A stretch of DNA of 64,000 nucleotides, from the NCBI RefSeq assembly GCF_032854445.1, contig NC_088303.1, forward strand, positions 1,927,501-1,991,500, in the 5' to 3' direction. The stretch is from Liolophura sinensis (taxonomy: Eukaryota; Mollusca; Polyplacophora; Chitonida; Chitonidae). The notes below the pieces were generated by a model that made no database searches, had not been told where the DNA came from, and saw nothing but the letters and a program-made list of their open reading frames with translations. Made by a program: the position numbers and the translations under genes. Positions 12,481 through 25,395 of this stretch are shown here, piece by piece (position 1 is the first letter of the stretch; each line of letters opens with the position of its first letter).

Positions 12481-12996
12481 GTAAAGTGAGTATATCACAT
12501 TCGTTACCGATTAAGTCACGGCGGGGTTGGGTAGTTTGCATGTATTGACCATACAGTCTTTCATGTGGTCAAGGATCGTAATAAGTATGTCACGTCAAAT
12601 GTCCACACACTGTCCGGCTAACAAAAATAATAGTTCCTCAGGCGGTACAGTTCCTAATGTTCTTAATCATGGAAATAAACTTGTTTGGCTTCAGTGGGAA
12701 GACATAAGTTGACTGTGTAACGGAGTTACATGTGTTTTAGAAGTTTCATCAGTGTGGCCGTAGTAGTACAACATAGTAATACAGTTCCCTATACTACAGA
12801 CCGATTTCAAAATCGCCTACCAGTCTGAAAGCTTAGTAAGACGTTAACTGTTACTCTTACGTTTATTACTGAAGCGAAGGGTCTTGTAGTGGAGATACAC
12901 AATATACATATATCGAAATAAAGGGACTGTCGTACGACATAGCACGTCTCTGTCAAATTGTGAAAACCACCCAACGCTTTACTAATTGTGACAGGC

Positions 12997-13130
12997 AATA
13001 TAATCATAGTTTCCCCAGGTTTTTGCCCTGTTTTCGCCCACCATAATGCCGGCGGCCGTCGTGTGTGAGTGAAATATTCTTGAGTACAGCATAAACTACC
13101 AATCAGATAAATAAATAAATATAATCATGG
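12997..13130 (+). mobile_element. SINE family A, 5'-truncated copy with target-site duplication
   Basis: Only the 3' part is present (GCCCACCATAATGCCGGCGG, GTGAAATATTCTTGAGTACA, tail AAATAAATAAAT). It is flanked by a 13-bp duplication AATATAATCAT(A/G)G at 12997-13009 and 13118-13130, with one mismatch. Confidence 0.88.
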
Positions 13131-13334
13131 TCGTTTAAAGTGATAGCAAACTATTCTCATAACTCCCGTCTTCTAATGGCGACTGTTGACATCATTCCGG
13201 AAACTAGTTGCGAGGAAAGCGTTTTACGAAGTTTTGTGAAATTGAACGCTCTATAGTCTCTTGTATTACTTAATTCTCTGTTTGTATTATTTAGTCAGTA
13301 CGGTTATATCTTTCATCTCTGTTGACCCACACCG

Positions 13335-13520
13335 GCCCCGATAGCTTGGTTGGTAGAGCGTCCGCTTCGGGAGCGCTAGATCCAGTGTCCTGGATCGAGT
13401 CACACCTAAGACCTTAAAAGATGTTGATGTAACTTCCTCGCTTGGCGCTCTGCATGAAGAGCATAGTGCTCGGACTGGTTGACCCGTATCAGTAAAATAG
13501 CTCGGGCGGGCAACTTACTG
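13335..13520 (+). mobile_element. SINE family B, tRNA-like half only
   Basis: CCCCGATAGCTTGGTTGGTA, GAGCGTCCGCTTCGGGAGC, GTCCTGGATCGAGTCACACC, CTAAGACCTTAAAAGATG and AGCTCGGGCGGGCAACTTA match the 5' half of family B. It then breaks off, and a degenerate 26-30 bp array (13530-13800) begins at the break. Confidence 0.85.
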
Positions 13521-13529
13521 GCCTTCTCA

Positions 13530-13800
13530 TGTACTCATGTCGACCCATCGACAGGGTGCCCATCTCGACTAACTCACGAACCCACAGGACGCCCATCTCG
13601 ATTGCTGCATGTGGCACCGATCTCGATTGGCACCCATCTCGACTGACTAACGGGACACCCATCTCGACCGACCCACATGGCACCCTATTCGACTGACCCA
13701 TATGGTATCCATCTCGACTGACCATGTGATACCCATTTCAACTGATGATGTGGCACCCTACTTGACTGACCCACAGGGCACCCTACTCCACTGGCCCAGG
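13530..13800. repeat. Degenerate 26-30 bp array
   Basis: Repeated GGCACCCATCTCGACTGACC with CACATGG-type linkers, about ten copies, much diverged. It begins where the family-B SINE at 13335 breaks off. Confidence 0.75.
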
Positions 13801-16800
13801 AGCACCCATTTCCAAACATCCAGGATACATCGTCACAGTTTGCTTAATCCTTGTCGGTTCGAGCTCACCCACTCACTTTATACGTTCGTGACTAAGAATT
13901 TTATTTTGTTGTTCTTCTTCAAAAAACAAGGGAGTCCAATAACACCTCTCCGGTAATCTCATAACGAAATTCGTAAAGCTTACGGGATTTACTTGGAGGA
14001 TCAGTCGGTAGGCATCTATTTATAATGACGGCATATTTTCGGATATGGCGTCTATTATTCCCTTCCACTTTGTTCGGTCGGCGCTCATTTGCTATATGCA
14101 TACTTGAAAAACATTATCGCGCTACCAGATGTGTTTCCAAAATCAATTCACTTTTAGCCGGATGCAACCACACCACGATATCATCTGTAATATTCGCAGT
14201 CCGCACGAAACTGTGACGTCACTGAGAGTGTGGGCAGAAACACTGGCCCCCTCAAACAATGGAGCAAGATAAGTAGCTTACCGCAGGTTAATGTCAACGG
14301 TCTCCGGCTAGTTTTCATCTCGGCACTGATAAATATTTGCATTCGTCTTTATGGACTTTCTCTTTTCCCGCTTCCTACTTTGCTACCGTTTACGGCTCTG
14401 TCAATACTGAGTCTGGTACCACGAACACAGAAAAAACCTACGCTTATTTCAGTAAAACAACCCAACCAACCATTCTCGTTAATTTTCGTCATAATGAGAA
14501 TGAGGCCAATTACATGACGTAAACGCCATTACATATTAACCTCCCCCATCATTTACAAAATGGCGTCATTTTCAAAAAAAGTCTCACATTACGCTGCTTT
14601 GGGTTACATGAAGAATGGGGGAATCTTGTAAGCGCCGTGAAATTCTACCCATGCCTTCCCGGTTCTGAGCTTCCAGCATGGATATAGAATAGATTTCAGC
14701 TGTCTATGTATTGTCTTCTCCCGAAGACCCGTTTCATCATTTCTAGTTTGGAATTTCAACAACTAACTTGTTCAAAAACATCATTTTGACCATTGTCTGA
14801 AAAAGATTCGTTAAGTAAGTTTCAGATGAAGTGTGAAGTTTTCTTGAACCTTGTCTCGCAGGTTAGTGGCAATATGGTTACGTGTGACCATTTGCAAATC
14901 ATCACACGTCTGTCGCTGCTCTGGTTTTGTTCTCTACTCTGTATATCTAGCACTATAATATATTCGTCAGTTTTGAACGTATACATATATACATGCGTAA
15001 TATTCATCAGGAAAAACAAATATAGCCATTGTTTTAGAAACGTACACTCGCAGTACGTGTGAAGGAGTGTCTTGGGAGGCGTTCATAGCAATATGTTCAT
15101 GTTGCTTACGTACTGAAAGCAACCGGGGAAACATTAGAGTTTACTCGAAGTAAACAATCATAACCCTGTTGCTGTATATGTAGTGGATATCTTAGAAACT
15201 GTACAGAAGGGAGTTCTATTGTAAGGTTTATCGTTGTGTGACACATAGCAGACACAGATCTCCACACTACACCCTTCTTGTGAGAACCGTGTCACCCGAC
15301 CTACTGCGTTTCATTAATAACCGGACCTATATGCTTACAATAGCTGCACAGGTAATTTCACATAATTTTTTTTTTAATTTTTAAAAATTTTTATTGACAC
15401 AGAATTTCTTCTAAAGGCGATTAGTCAGAGCCATTTTGTGGTTATCATACGAATGAGGGCAGTTGCTTACGCACGAACGGGTATAATAATGTCATATCCT
15501 TGTTGACTTTTTAAAAACTCTGTTTCTTGTGTCGAACGTCATGTTGTAAATCGGAAAGAGAACGGGAAACTGAAAATGGCGACAATCCTAATTGTCAACT
15601 AGTTCACGGATACTAGATATTTTCTGTGCCAAATGCTATGTACTTTCGAAGTGTGCATACACTTTCATAGATGATTGCAGTTTCGGACATTTGACCTCGG
15701 AATGACAGTCAGTTTTCAGAAGAGAAATTGTTATCAGCGATTGTACAGTGTAATTTCGATCATCTGATTCGAAATCCTTGATTATATTGCATTCAGCAAC
15801 CAGTTTTAAGAATACCATATTTGCGATGTTGAACGCATCTGTCAAATAAACTCACTGACTCACTTATATATTACTTTATAAAACTTAGAAATTAAAATCA
15901 ATTCCAGTATAGTATTAGAAGTGGCCAGTATGATAATATAGTGGTGCATTTGACCCCTATAGTTTTACATTTGATCAGCTTTAGTACGTCAAGTGTAAAG
16001 ATATGACTTGATCGGTTAACTCAGAGGCTAAGGGGCTGTATAAGCAACGATGTTTATAACATCAACATATGCTGCTCTTTATGAACGGTAACAATCAACT
16101 GAGATAACTGCATTTGTATTCGACCTGAAGACTATATATATGAACTACGAGTTTGAAATTTGAATTGGATGTTGTGCCTAGAATATTGGCTGTCTTTCCT
16201 GCATCATAGAAAACTTATAGCATCGTTTCTCTTACATCCTGCCACCATTATTTGCTATTTATGTATTGTTTCTTATTATATTCCTTCTGGAATTGGTATT
16301 TTAAATTGTTTTGGAAATGATTCATGAGATTATCCCCTTGGAACATCTCTTCTTGGTCTACGAGTGGTATACAAATGTCGCAAAACAAAAGTTTTAAAAT
16401 CAAATAGAAGCAAATAAGAAGGTGCCAAGAAAAGAATAACTAGTACCGTCACGCCCAAATTGCCTGTGCAAAGAATGGTTACGCTTCTCTTCGTGTCCGT
16501 TCTAATATAACCACTCGAAGTTGGACTGGATGGGAGGAAGGGGGCGGGGGGCGTGTTGAATAAAGTGATCACCTCGGATATATGAAGATACTTATTCGTT
16601 ATGAACGTCAGTATGTAAACTATACCATATTGACGACCCTCTCACCCTCGTGTATTCCGCATTTTAGGTAGTCACTGGCGTTATAGACTGAGCCTTGTCC
16701 AGTGAGATGCCGCGTTCGAGTCGAAGGATATAGCTGGTAGAGCTGCTGCTTAGTACGATTATAAGTACATGTACCTGAGTGTGCAGTTACAAATAGCTAT

Positions 16801-17299
16801 AAACCAATGAATCCTCCAGTTCATTTGCTGAATCTTTGAATCCTAACAAGCAGCATTCCGTTAGTATATTTGTCCGAAAGTGCATATTAAACATTAATAT
16901 GTACAATTTAACTGCAGGTGGGTCCGGAGAATATACGTTTGCATTTCAAAATCATGCTTTCAAACAAGACTATTTGAAACCTTTTTTTGTCCGTTTTCAC
17001 CATTAATGCTTAGTGACATCTCTACCCACAACATCAGAGAGGCCAGTTATATATTTTCTTCACGTTGTCTGTCTGTGTTTTGGACATTATTACAGAATGC
17101 CCGTCTTCTGCGAAGCCCATCATGACAAGCAATACTTGATAAAAATTTTTGCAACTATTATTCTGAAAATTTATCGCAGAATACCGAACACGCTTTCTGT
17201 ATGAAGAAATGAATATAATTGAGTGAATAACTGAATAATTAAATAATTAATGGTTTAAACCACGTTTGTGATTAGTGAACATTGATACTGTTAGTTATT
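13801..17299. other. Long span without recognised genes
   Basis: No exons or arrays are recognised over 3.5 kb. A tRNA-like fragment may exist at 16690-16760 (GCGTTCGAGTCG, then TAGCTGGTAGAGCTGCTGC), but the order of boxes is wrong for one tRNA head. Confidence 0.4.
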
Positions 17300-17425
17300 A
17301 TTTGAACTTTGCCAGTTTCCTAAAACCGTTTGACTTAAGACCACATGAGCACCAGCGAGAGCTGGATTCGAGCTTGTGACTTCTCTGAACAGAGGCCAAT
17401 CTGCAATGCTTTAATCCACTGACTA
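17300..17425 (-). mobile_element. tRNA-derived SINE fragment (family E-like)
   Basis: The reverse complement contains GTCAGTGGATTAAAGCATTG (A-box region) and CACAAGCTCGAATCCAGCTC (B-box), spaced as in a tRNA and resembling the B-box side of the 12280 element. No anticodon stem or CCA-ready acceptor stem can be folded by eye, so it is not called a tRNA gene. Confidence 0.5.
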
Positions 17426-17559
17426 TCACTACACTTACTTTGGTACCATAGTGAGTGCTGTGAATGGGTCACTTTCGAAATTCGAAGTCACCAGCGTACC
17501 TGACACTTGTAGTATTTCAGTCGAAGGATTTGGGAGTGATTTCCCAAACATAGGTCAAC

Positions 17560-17775
17560 AAAAAAAAACTTTAAAAAAGGGTATGTGTTGCTGCGTCGCT
17601 TGATGCTCGGCATTGGGATGTTTGAGCAAGTATACAGTCGTAGTTTGCCCCGGTGTCAGTATAATGTGACTGGATAGGGTGTCATGTCTGGTGTCTTGAT
17701 GCATGATACTTCAGTGGCGGCAGCATTTCGGCGGCATGGGTTTGCCCTGCCACAAGGAGACACAGTATATGTACA
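17560..17775 (+). mobile_element. SINE family C fragment
   Basis: GTCAGTATAATGTGACTGGA, TAGGGTGTCATGTCTGGTGT, CATGGGTTTGCCCTGCCACA and AGGAGACACAGTATATG are the reverse complement of the middle of 25396-25760. No tRNA-like head is visible on the left. Confidence 0.7.
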
Positions 17776-18608
17776 CACATCTGCTCGTTATATGTCTTAA
17801 AATTTGTTTAGTATACGACGTAACATGCACACGTACAGTGCCATTTCTGACCTAAATCAAACCTTGCAATACCTTTATAGAGCTTATTCTGGGGATGTAG
17901 AAATTAGAAATGTGAGCACTGTATATGTCGTCTTCCAAAGCAAAATTAAACATTGTAACGAGGTTTTAAATATTCACTTGTCAGAAATGGTTTTGTGGAC
18001 TCATCACCCGGCGCCCACTAATTCCACCCGCCCCAATCCCGAGTAGAGACGTAAACAGGAGCCCGGGCCTCCATGGGCAGCCGTCCTGAAATAGAAGCCC
18101 AACCCATAACGACACTAGACGCGATTAAGTATACATAGATTTATCACTACACAAGCCAAATCCTCGGTGATCGAAAACGCCAACAGATCTACTCTCAAGT
18201 TTGGGTGCTTATTGTCTGAGAGAGGATGGTCTTTTTTTTCTATACGTGGTGGATAGTGTAAGACCGAATATTATGGTTCCCTTATCTGAATTCCTCGTTA
18301 AGACTTGTTGTTTTTGTGACTACAGGGTGTCTTAAAATGAACGCCTCCGATACATTTACCACCTACGTCTACCTAACCCCTCACTAGCGTGATTACCTCC
18401 CATGGCCACCCCCGTATTTTACCAACGCCATGTGTACACACACCACGAGTAGCATTACGGTGACCAAATCGCAGAGCTCTGGCTTCCTAACTGGAAGACT
18501 GCGTGGTGTTCAGATCCGGATCGAATCATATGTAACAGTGTAAAATCGACAATTTTATTTCTTCTCTGTCTTGGTCATATAAGTAATGGAAAAAGCCAAG
18601 TGCTGTTG

Positions 18609-18702
18609 GGACCGGTGTCACAGGATACTGTGAACGATAGAACCGGTGTCACAGGATGCTGTGAACGATAGGACCGGTGTCACAGGATACTGCGAACGGC
18701 AG
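18609..18702. repeat. 31-bp repeat, 3 copies
   Basis: GGACCGGTGTCACAGGATAC followed by TGTGAACGATA, three direct copies with few differences. Confidence 0.9.
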
Positions 18703-18826
18703 GAGAGGCATGGCCATCACTTGAGGTTGTACTATTTATAAAATTGCCGGCATTATGACCGTGGATTGTATGCTACAAAGTGAGAGTTCGGATTTGACAG
18801 GATAGTTTATTTCTCTGAAATTTGAG

Positions 18827-19317
18827 CTTCCGTGTAACTGGCCGTCACACTTAACGTCCGTGTAATTGACCTCACACTTAACGTCCGTGTAACTAACCTT
18901 ATCACTCAACGTCCGTGCCCAGTTTTCTCCCACCATAATGCTGGCCGCCGTCGTAGAGGTGAAATATTCTTAAAACACCTATCAAATAAATAAATGAACG
19001 TCCGTGTAATTGTCCTTAACACTTAACGTCCGTGTTAGTGGCCCTAGTACTTAACGTACGTGTTAGTGGCCTTAACACATAACGTCCATATAATTGGCCC
19101 TAGCACTTAACGTACGTGTAATTGGCCCTAACACTTAACTTCTGTGTAATTGGCCTTAACACTCAATGTCCGCGTAACTGGCCTTAACACATAACGTTCG
19201 TGTAATTGGCCTTAACACTTAATGTCCGTGTAACTGGCCTTAACACTTAACGTCCGTGTAACTGGCCTTAACACTTAATGTCCGTGTAATTGGCCTTAAC
19301 ACTTAACGTCTGTCCTG
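18827..19317. repeat. 28-bp minisatellite, ~15 copies, interrupted by a SINE
   Basis: Unit CGTCCGTGTAATTGGCCTTA then ACACTTAA. Copies left of the SINE are more diverged than those on the right. Confidence 0.93.
18908..19006 (+). mobile_element. SINE family A fragment inserted inside the 28-bp array
   Basis: Positions 18918-18996 carry CAGTTTTCTCCCACCATAAT, GCTGGCCGCCGTCGTAGAGG, GAAATATTCTTAAAACACC and AAATAAATAAATG. AACGTCCGTG flanks both sides (18908-18917, 18997-19006), consistent with a target-site duplication, although this string is also part of the array unit. Confidence 0.85.
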
Positions 19318-20650
19318 TTGGTATTACATGCCTACCACAGATTTTTTAATTTTAGTTAATTTATTACATTTTTTTTTTACTCGTTTGACACACTTTTTAT
19401 TATATATACATGCCTATTGCCGCCATTTACATTTCAATTTACCTCAGATATAGAGTTTTATTCGAAGTATTCAAGTAAACGCTTAAATAGTGGCAATTTA
19501 TACGCTCTCTAACACAATTCGGTAAAAAAAAGCATTCATGTTAATTGTAATTTATTTGACGTGACTGGTGTAAAATGAGCAACCAACTTAAATCTGAGAT
19601 TGAGAAAGTTGCGGTATATGTTGGTTGTAATCCTGACAAACTTGACTTCTAGCAATGAACGGCAGCCCACCCGTACCAGCTTCGAACTTTCTGTGCTATC
19701 TGCCAAGCTATATTTGGAATAGTAAAGCTTTTTACTTGTAAGGTAACCCTATGAAGAAACCTTAGAACAACAGTTAATTACTGAGCATTTCTTGGACAGA
19801 GGCTGGCGCGTTCATTTTCGCCCTTTGAGAGACTCCACACAATTATCGTCCGTCTCTCATGTCAGACGTCCTGGAAGATGCGTATGGTGTGTGCGTTCTC
19901 CAGGGAATATCTGCATTAAAATTTGGCGCCAGAATGCAAGATTAGGCTTCGATTCCATGCCTAGTCAGTGTTGTTCAAGTCGAACGTGAGCGCGAACAGG
20001 GTTGGTATAGTTTTTAGATGAGGAATGTAGCCTGAACGATCGACACATACCATCCAGCTCAATCTACCTAAATAGACAGCATAACTATTATCTAATGTTT
20101 TGATAAAGCCCCCCCTCCCACACACACACACACCTCCCAGGTATACAATGTACAAACGCGTTGTTCTGGAGCTAAAGACGATGAATGACTGTACTTATCA
20201 TGCAACTTCCGGTCAGTAGCAAATTATTTTCTGAGACTTTGTTCCCGTGTATAAATTCGGTCGACGTAAGCGGATTTCTGAGGGCAAACCGTGATGGAAG
20301 CAAATGGTGTTTAGAACACACCCTGCCATATAAGAATAGACAGGCGATAAGAGACAGTTATCTGAAGGGAATGCACTAGGCGTTGGTGGTATGTCTGCTC
20401 GTCTCACACCTACCCGATAACGCTTCCCGGTATCGCTATCTCAGACATGTTTATTTCAGGGCGAATTTGTAGCATTTTTATTCACACATGGGGAGGGGGA
20501 GGGAACCTTGCAATTGTTCACACCTAGACAGGGGGTGGGGTGGGGGGTGGGGGGTGCTAGCGGACATCGCAATTGTTCACATATGGTGGGGGGGTGGGAA
20601 CATCGCAATTAATGGTTTTTATCCCCTCCATGCCTTTGACTTCATTTACT
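19318..20650. other. Non-coding span with G-rich tract
   Basis: A poly-G-rich stretch at 20488-20600 (GGGGTGGGGTGGGGGGTGG) precedes the 42-bp array and could form G-quadruplexes; a (CA)n tract lies at 20119. No exons are recognised. Confidence 0.45.
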
Positions 20651-21625
20651 CTCAGGCCACATACATGTGGTTTATGAGGATACAAGTTTATTCTCAGGCC
20701 ATATACATGTGGTATATGAGGATACAAGTTTACGCTCAGGCCACATACATGTGGTATATGAGGATACAAGTTTACGCTCAGGCCACATACATGTGGTATA
20801 TGAGGATACAAGTTTATTCTCAGGCCATATACATGTGGTATATGAGGATACAAGTTTACGCTCAGGCCACATACATGTGGTATATGAGGATACAAGTTTA
20901 TTCTCAGGCCACATGCATGTGGTTTATGAGGATACAAGTTTACGCTCAGGCCACATACATGTGGTACATGGGGATACAGGTTTATTCTCAGGCCACATAC
21001 ATGTTGTATATGGGGATACAAGTTTACGCTCAGGCCACATACATGTGGTATATGAGGATACACGTTTATTCTCAGGCCACATATATGTGGTACATGGGGA
21101 TACAAGTTTACGCTCAGGCCACATACATGTGGTATATGAGGATACACGTTTATTCTCAGGCCACATATATGTGGTACATGGGGATACAAGTTTACGCTCA
21201 GGCCATATACATGTGGTATATGAGGATACAAGTTTACGCTCAGGCCATATACATGTTGTATATGAGGATACAAGTTTACGCTCAGGCCACATACATGTTG
21301 TATATGAGGATACAAGTTTACGCTCAGGCCACATACATGTGGTATATGGGGATACAGGTTTATTCTCAGGCCACATACATGTGGTATATGAGGATACAAG
21401 TTTACGCTCAGGCCACATACATGTGGTATATGAGGATACAAGTTTATTCTCAGGCCACATACATGTTGTATATGACGATACAAGTTTACGCTCAGGCCAC
21501 ATACATGTGGTATATGAGGATACAAGTTTACGCTCAGGCCACATACATGTGGTATATGGGGATACAGGTTTATTCTCAGGCCACATACATGTGGTTTATG
21601 AGGATACAAGTTTACTCTCAGGACA
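20651..21625. repeat. 42-bp minisatellite, ~23 copies, open on both strands
   Basis: Unit CTCAGGCCACATACATGTGG then TATATGAGGATACAAGTTTA CG, with TT/CG and TGG/TTG variants. It contains the inverted repeat CCACAT-AC-ATGTGG. The period of 14 codons leaves four frames open (411 codons plus strand at 20488-21723, 350 codons minus strand), each only a 14-residue repeat. Confidence 0.95.
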
Positions 21626-22914
21626 TAATATACAGCAGATCGCTACATAAACATACAGCACACCGCTACATAAAAAACAGAAGTATAAATACCTTTTGCA
21701 CAACTATTAGCATGGGAAAATAAGTGGTAATGCGACTGATAAATTTACAAGGCTTCACGAATTGCGGTTTATAATTAGAACAAAAAAGTCCACTTAGTTT
21801 ATACATTGCCGGTTAATATACATAATGTTTCGGGATGAACACTTTCGTGAGATATCCAAAAGGGCAATAAAGAATATAGTAAAATTCGTGACCAACTATC
21901 CCGAGGAGACCGTCATCTGCCGACACGGAAAGCCTCAAAAAAAAAAAAGATCTAGTGAGAAGAAACTGTTTCTCTTAGAAATTCTCACGTGACTTGAAAT
22001 AGACAGAGTGAGGACAAGACGTCTGCTAAGTATAGACTGGCGCTGACTGAAGTTAGGAAATTGACGAAACTTCTGTTGTTGGTAGGAGACGTCCACCCCG
22101 GCAAATACATTAGTCGGATGTTCAGAATACACCAGAATCTCGAGAGCGCGAGGCAAAGTAGTTCCTAAATCTATAGATGACAGATGATATCAAGCTGCGA
22201 GATCTGGCTGAACTATTACGCCAAAGATATACATAAATGCTTTAAGTCTAAGTTATAGTCCATTTTCTTTCTCGCCCGATCACGTAAAACATTTCAACCC
22301 ATGTCATATCGAAATTTGTGACGTCATTTGTGTCAAACCAAATTGATAGTCTTGCAACTAAAATCGAAGGCGTGAAGCTCTCATTATGCCTTTATAGGGT
22401 ATTTTCTCAGTTGAGATCCATAATGGTAGTCCATCACGAGTATGTGTTGTTGTTTTAATCAGAATTAACCATTCATTATGTGTGCTTCCTTAAATGTTTG
22501 AAATAAATATTAATTAATAAATCAATTGCAACACTGACATTTTCACATGTTTTGACTAGTTATCATGAAATTTTGTTGATTGCTCTGTGAAGAAAATAGT
22601 TTCACAACATACAAATAAATAACCTGTAAAAGGTTTGATAAAATATCATAAAGTGGAATTAAAGATATTAAAATAAATATCGCACTATTAAAAAAGACTA
22701 ATACGGTAGACCAAAACTCTGTATTTGCTAATCAAATCAGATGTTTTATATTTACAAAGAATAGCTCACACTGTTGCCTCTCAGTGAATATCAGATTGAT
22801 ACCGGCACAATTTATAGTGTTAAAATCTTTGTTTAAAAAAACCGCTTTACCATACATGTGTCAAAATCTTAAGGGCATACTCCACTAAGATGTACATTTG
22901 TTTCATTGTAATAT
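21626..22914. other. Non-coding span, nothing recognised
   Basis: AT-rich. The minus-strand open frame at 21935-22156 has no family similarity I can name. Confidence 0.4.
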
Positions 22915-23085
22915 TTTATGTCAAAATTTTTTTTTATATGACGGCGGTCTGGTTAGAATCACGTACCCTAATTTAAAGCCCGAACTGGAGCCGGATTTGA
23001 ACACGCCACCTCAATGACCAGGTGTAGTCGTTGTTCGGGACAAGCCGATCATTAGATAACTCCGCCAGTGATCCAACGCCACCAA
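22915..23085 (-). mobile_element. tRNA-derived SINE (family F)
   Basis: The reverse complement reads CACTGGCGGAGTTATCTAAT GATCGG (A-box region), then GGTGGCGTGTTCAAATCCGG (B-box), a short body with GGGTACGTGATTCTAACCAG ACCGCCGTCATATA and an A-rich end. It is a compact SINE of about 170 bp. An A-rich stretch at 23205-23250 is separate. Confidence 0.6.
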
Positions 23086-24221
23086 CTTCTCGCCCGCTCC
23101 CTCCACCCGACCTTCCCGCTCCCCCGTCATCATCCCTCTAGATTTTAACGCTGGAAACTAAACCACAGCCTGCTTTCATTGCCGGTTTGTCCAGGGATCT
23201 GATGAAGCAAAAGAAAAAAGAAAAAAAAAAACAAAAAAAAACAAAACAAATGTTAATCCGCTAATTATCTGTTTTGCCTGTGGGATGTGGTTTACCACCT
23301 GTGAGCCGCACGTGCGCTCCCTCACAACGGACGGGAGAAGTCACACGTATCAGGGTAACACAACAGTGTAGAAAGTAGACTAGAAATAGCGTGTCCAGGA
23401 GGAGCTAAACATAGGGGGAGGAATCCTTCGCTATACTTCTTCACCTCTATTTATCCACCAATTCCAACGTTTACAGTATACCTGTTCGCCTAACACAGTT
23501 TGTGTCACTCTTCAGCGCCAGAGTATACATTGGTGTGTTCGTGAAACAAACATTGAGAGCAACCTTGTTTATGTTTGATCAGCATAACCGCTTAACATTT
23601 GGTGCCAGTGGTCTCCCTGATAAATACACATTCCGTGGCGGAGTTATTTTGATGATGGTTGATTTAAACCGACATTGGTTGTGATTTACTTTTTTATCGC
23701 TTTTTTCTGATAAAAAAGCATTCAGTGAGGAAGTATTTATACCTATATGATTGTTTTATCGAGTTCATGAATTTTAACTGTCATCAGATTAAATTTACGT
23801 CAGATTGATTATTGGTTATTGACTTCAATGAAGGAATTATCAATAGTCATTACTGACTCATCATTATGTATCTATAGTGAGGATGTCTGTGTATATTGAT
23901 TGACAGTATGAAATGCATTTTACCTGTACAAATGTGAATGATTTATCGAAATTGGTAATTTCTTTATGTGAGATTGATTTGTCGATGTCAAGCAGCATTG
24001 TCCGCTGTAAAGTTAAGGGTGTCCTGATAATCGTTAATCGTGAGCTTCGTGATCGTGAAGCCAGACCAACCTTCTGGTTTGCTGGGCCTTTCGCTAAAGT
24101 AATGATACACGTCAAATAGTATTTTCACATATTCCAGATCACTCCTGTGACATCTAGAGCGATAATCCCATTGTCTTATTTTTTAAACATTTCTTTGCGC
24201 AGATTTTCTCAGCATTTGTTA
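23086..24221. other. Non-coding span, nothing recognised
   Basis: A-rich tract at 23205-23250. An open segment at 23502-23684 follows an AG (CACTCTTCAG) but has no recognised family or donor. Confidence 0.4.
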
Positions 24222-24585
24222 GGCTGTGTAAGACTACTTTATTGAGTTACCATTGCCGACATACGGGTAGAACAGACATGAAGTTGTGTAAGACTACTTT
24301 ATTGAGTTACCATTGCCGACATACGGGTAGAACAGACATGAAGTTGTGTAAGACTACTTTATTGAGTTACCATTGCCGACATACGGGTAGAACAGACATG
24401 AAGTTGTGTAAGACTACTTTATTGAGTTACCATTGCCGACATACGTGTAGAACAGACATGAAGTTGTGTAAAACTACTTTATTGAGTTACCATTGCAGAC
24501 ATACGTGTAGAACAGACATGAAGTTGTGTAAGACTACTTTATTGAGTTACCATGCAGACATACGTGTAGAACAGACATGACGTTA
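24222..24585. repeat. 60-bp minisatellite, 6 nearly identical copies
   Basis: Unit TGTGTAAGACTACTTTATTG, AGTTACCATTGCCGACATAC, GGGTAGAACAGACATGAAGT. The first three copies are identical; later ones carry GGG to GTG and C to A changes. Confidence 0.96.
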
Positions 24586-24954
24586 AACTCAACACATATC
24601 CTGTTCTTTCCTGTACACACATCCTGAAATACGAGTGTAGCCAGTGATGTTAAACAAAAGTCAAATAAATAAATAAATAAATATTGTCAAACATCAAAAA
24701 AAAATCATTAGGTGAGACTAGGAGCCGATTTCACAAATCCATTTCTGACAAAACTTTTTCTGACAAAAGTTTATTCTTTGGACCAAGAAATTACCATCTA
24801 GACCACCCCATCTTAAGATGGATTTATCAAAATTTCAACTTACACAACTAAAACTGAAGAAATGTGATAAGATCTTAAATTTTGACTAAGTCATAAATTC
24901 CTTTGCCCCTGATGACGTCACCGCAGGTTAAAATTATAAATGTGAATGAATCAC

Positions 24955-25172
24955 TGCATTCGTTCTACTGATTTACGTTCTACATTCGTCCTAATGATTT
25001 AACTTCTACATTCGTCCTAATGATTTACGTTCTACATTCGTCCTAATGATTTACGTTCTACATTCGTCCTAATGATTTAACTTCTACATTCATCCTACTG
25101 ATTTACGTTCTACATTCGTCCTAATGATTTACTTTCTACATTCGTCCTAATGATTTATCTTCTACATTCTAC
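24955..25172. repeat. 26-bp minisatellite, 8 copies
   Basis: Unit TGATTTACGTTCTACATTCG then TCCTAA, with TTTAAC, TTTACT and TTTATC variants. Confidence 0.94.
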
Positions 25173-25395
25173 TTTGATGCCTTTTTTTCTGGAATTTTGC
25201 AGAATTCGCGGTAGTCGACATCGCGCATGCAGTGTGAGTTCATTCTATATATACATGATATACTTGATATTATACTTCATTGTGTATTATACTTGTTGGA
25301 GTGTGTCAGAAAATGCCGTGTTTTCCCTTGGTTTACTTTTTATATAAAGGGAAACGTTACAATTCTAAAATTTCCCTCTTTAATACATATATGTA

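Noticed and set aside
20488-21723. 411-codon open frame (and overlapping 350- and 327-codon frames)
   Set aside because: All are readings of the 42-bp array on both strands; simultaneous openness in several frames is explained by the unit length and composition.
22915-23085. tRNA gene
   Set aside because: A- and B-box-like blocks are present but a cloverleaf with acceptor stem is not evident, and a body plus A-rich tail follows; it fits a tRNA-derived SINE.
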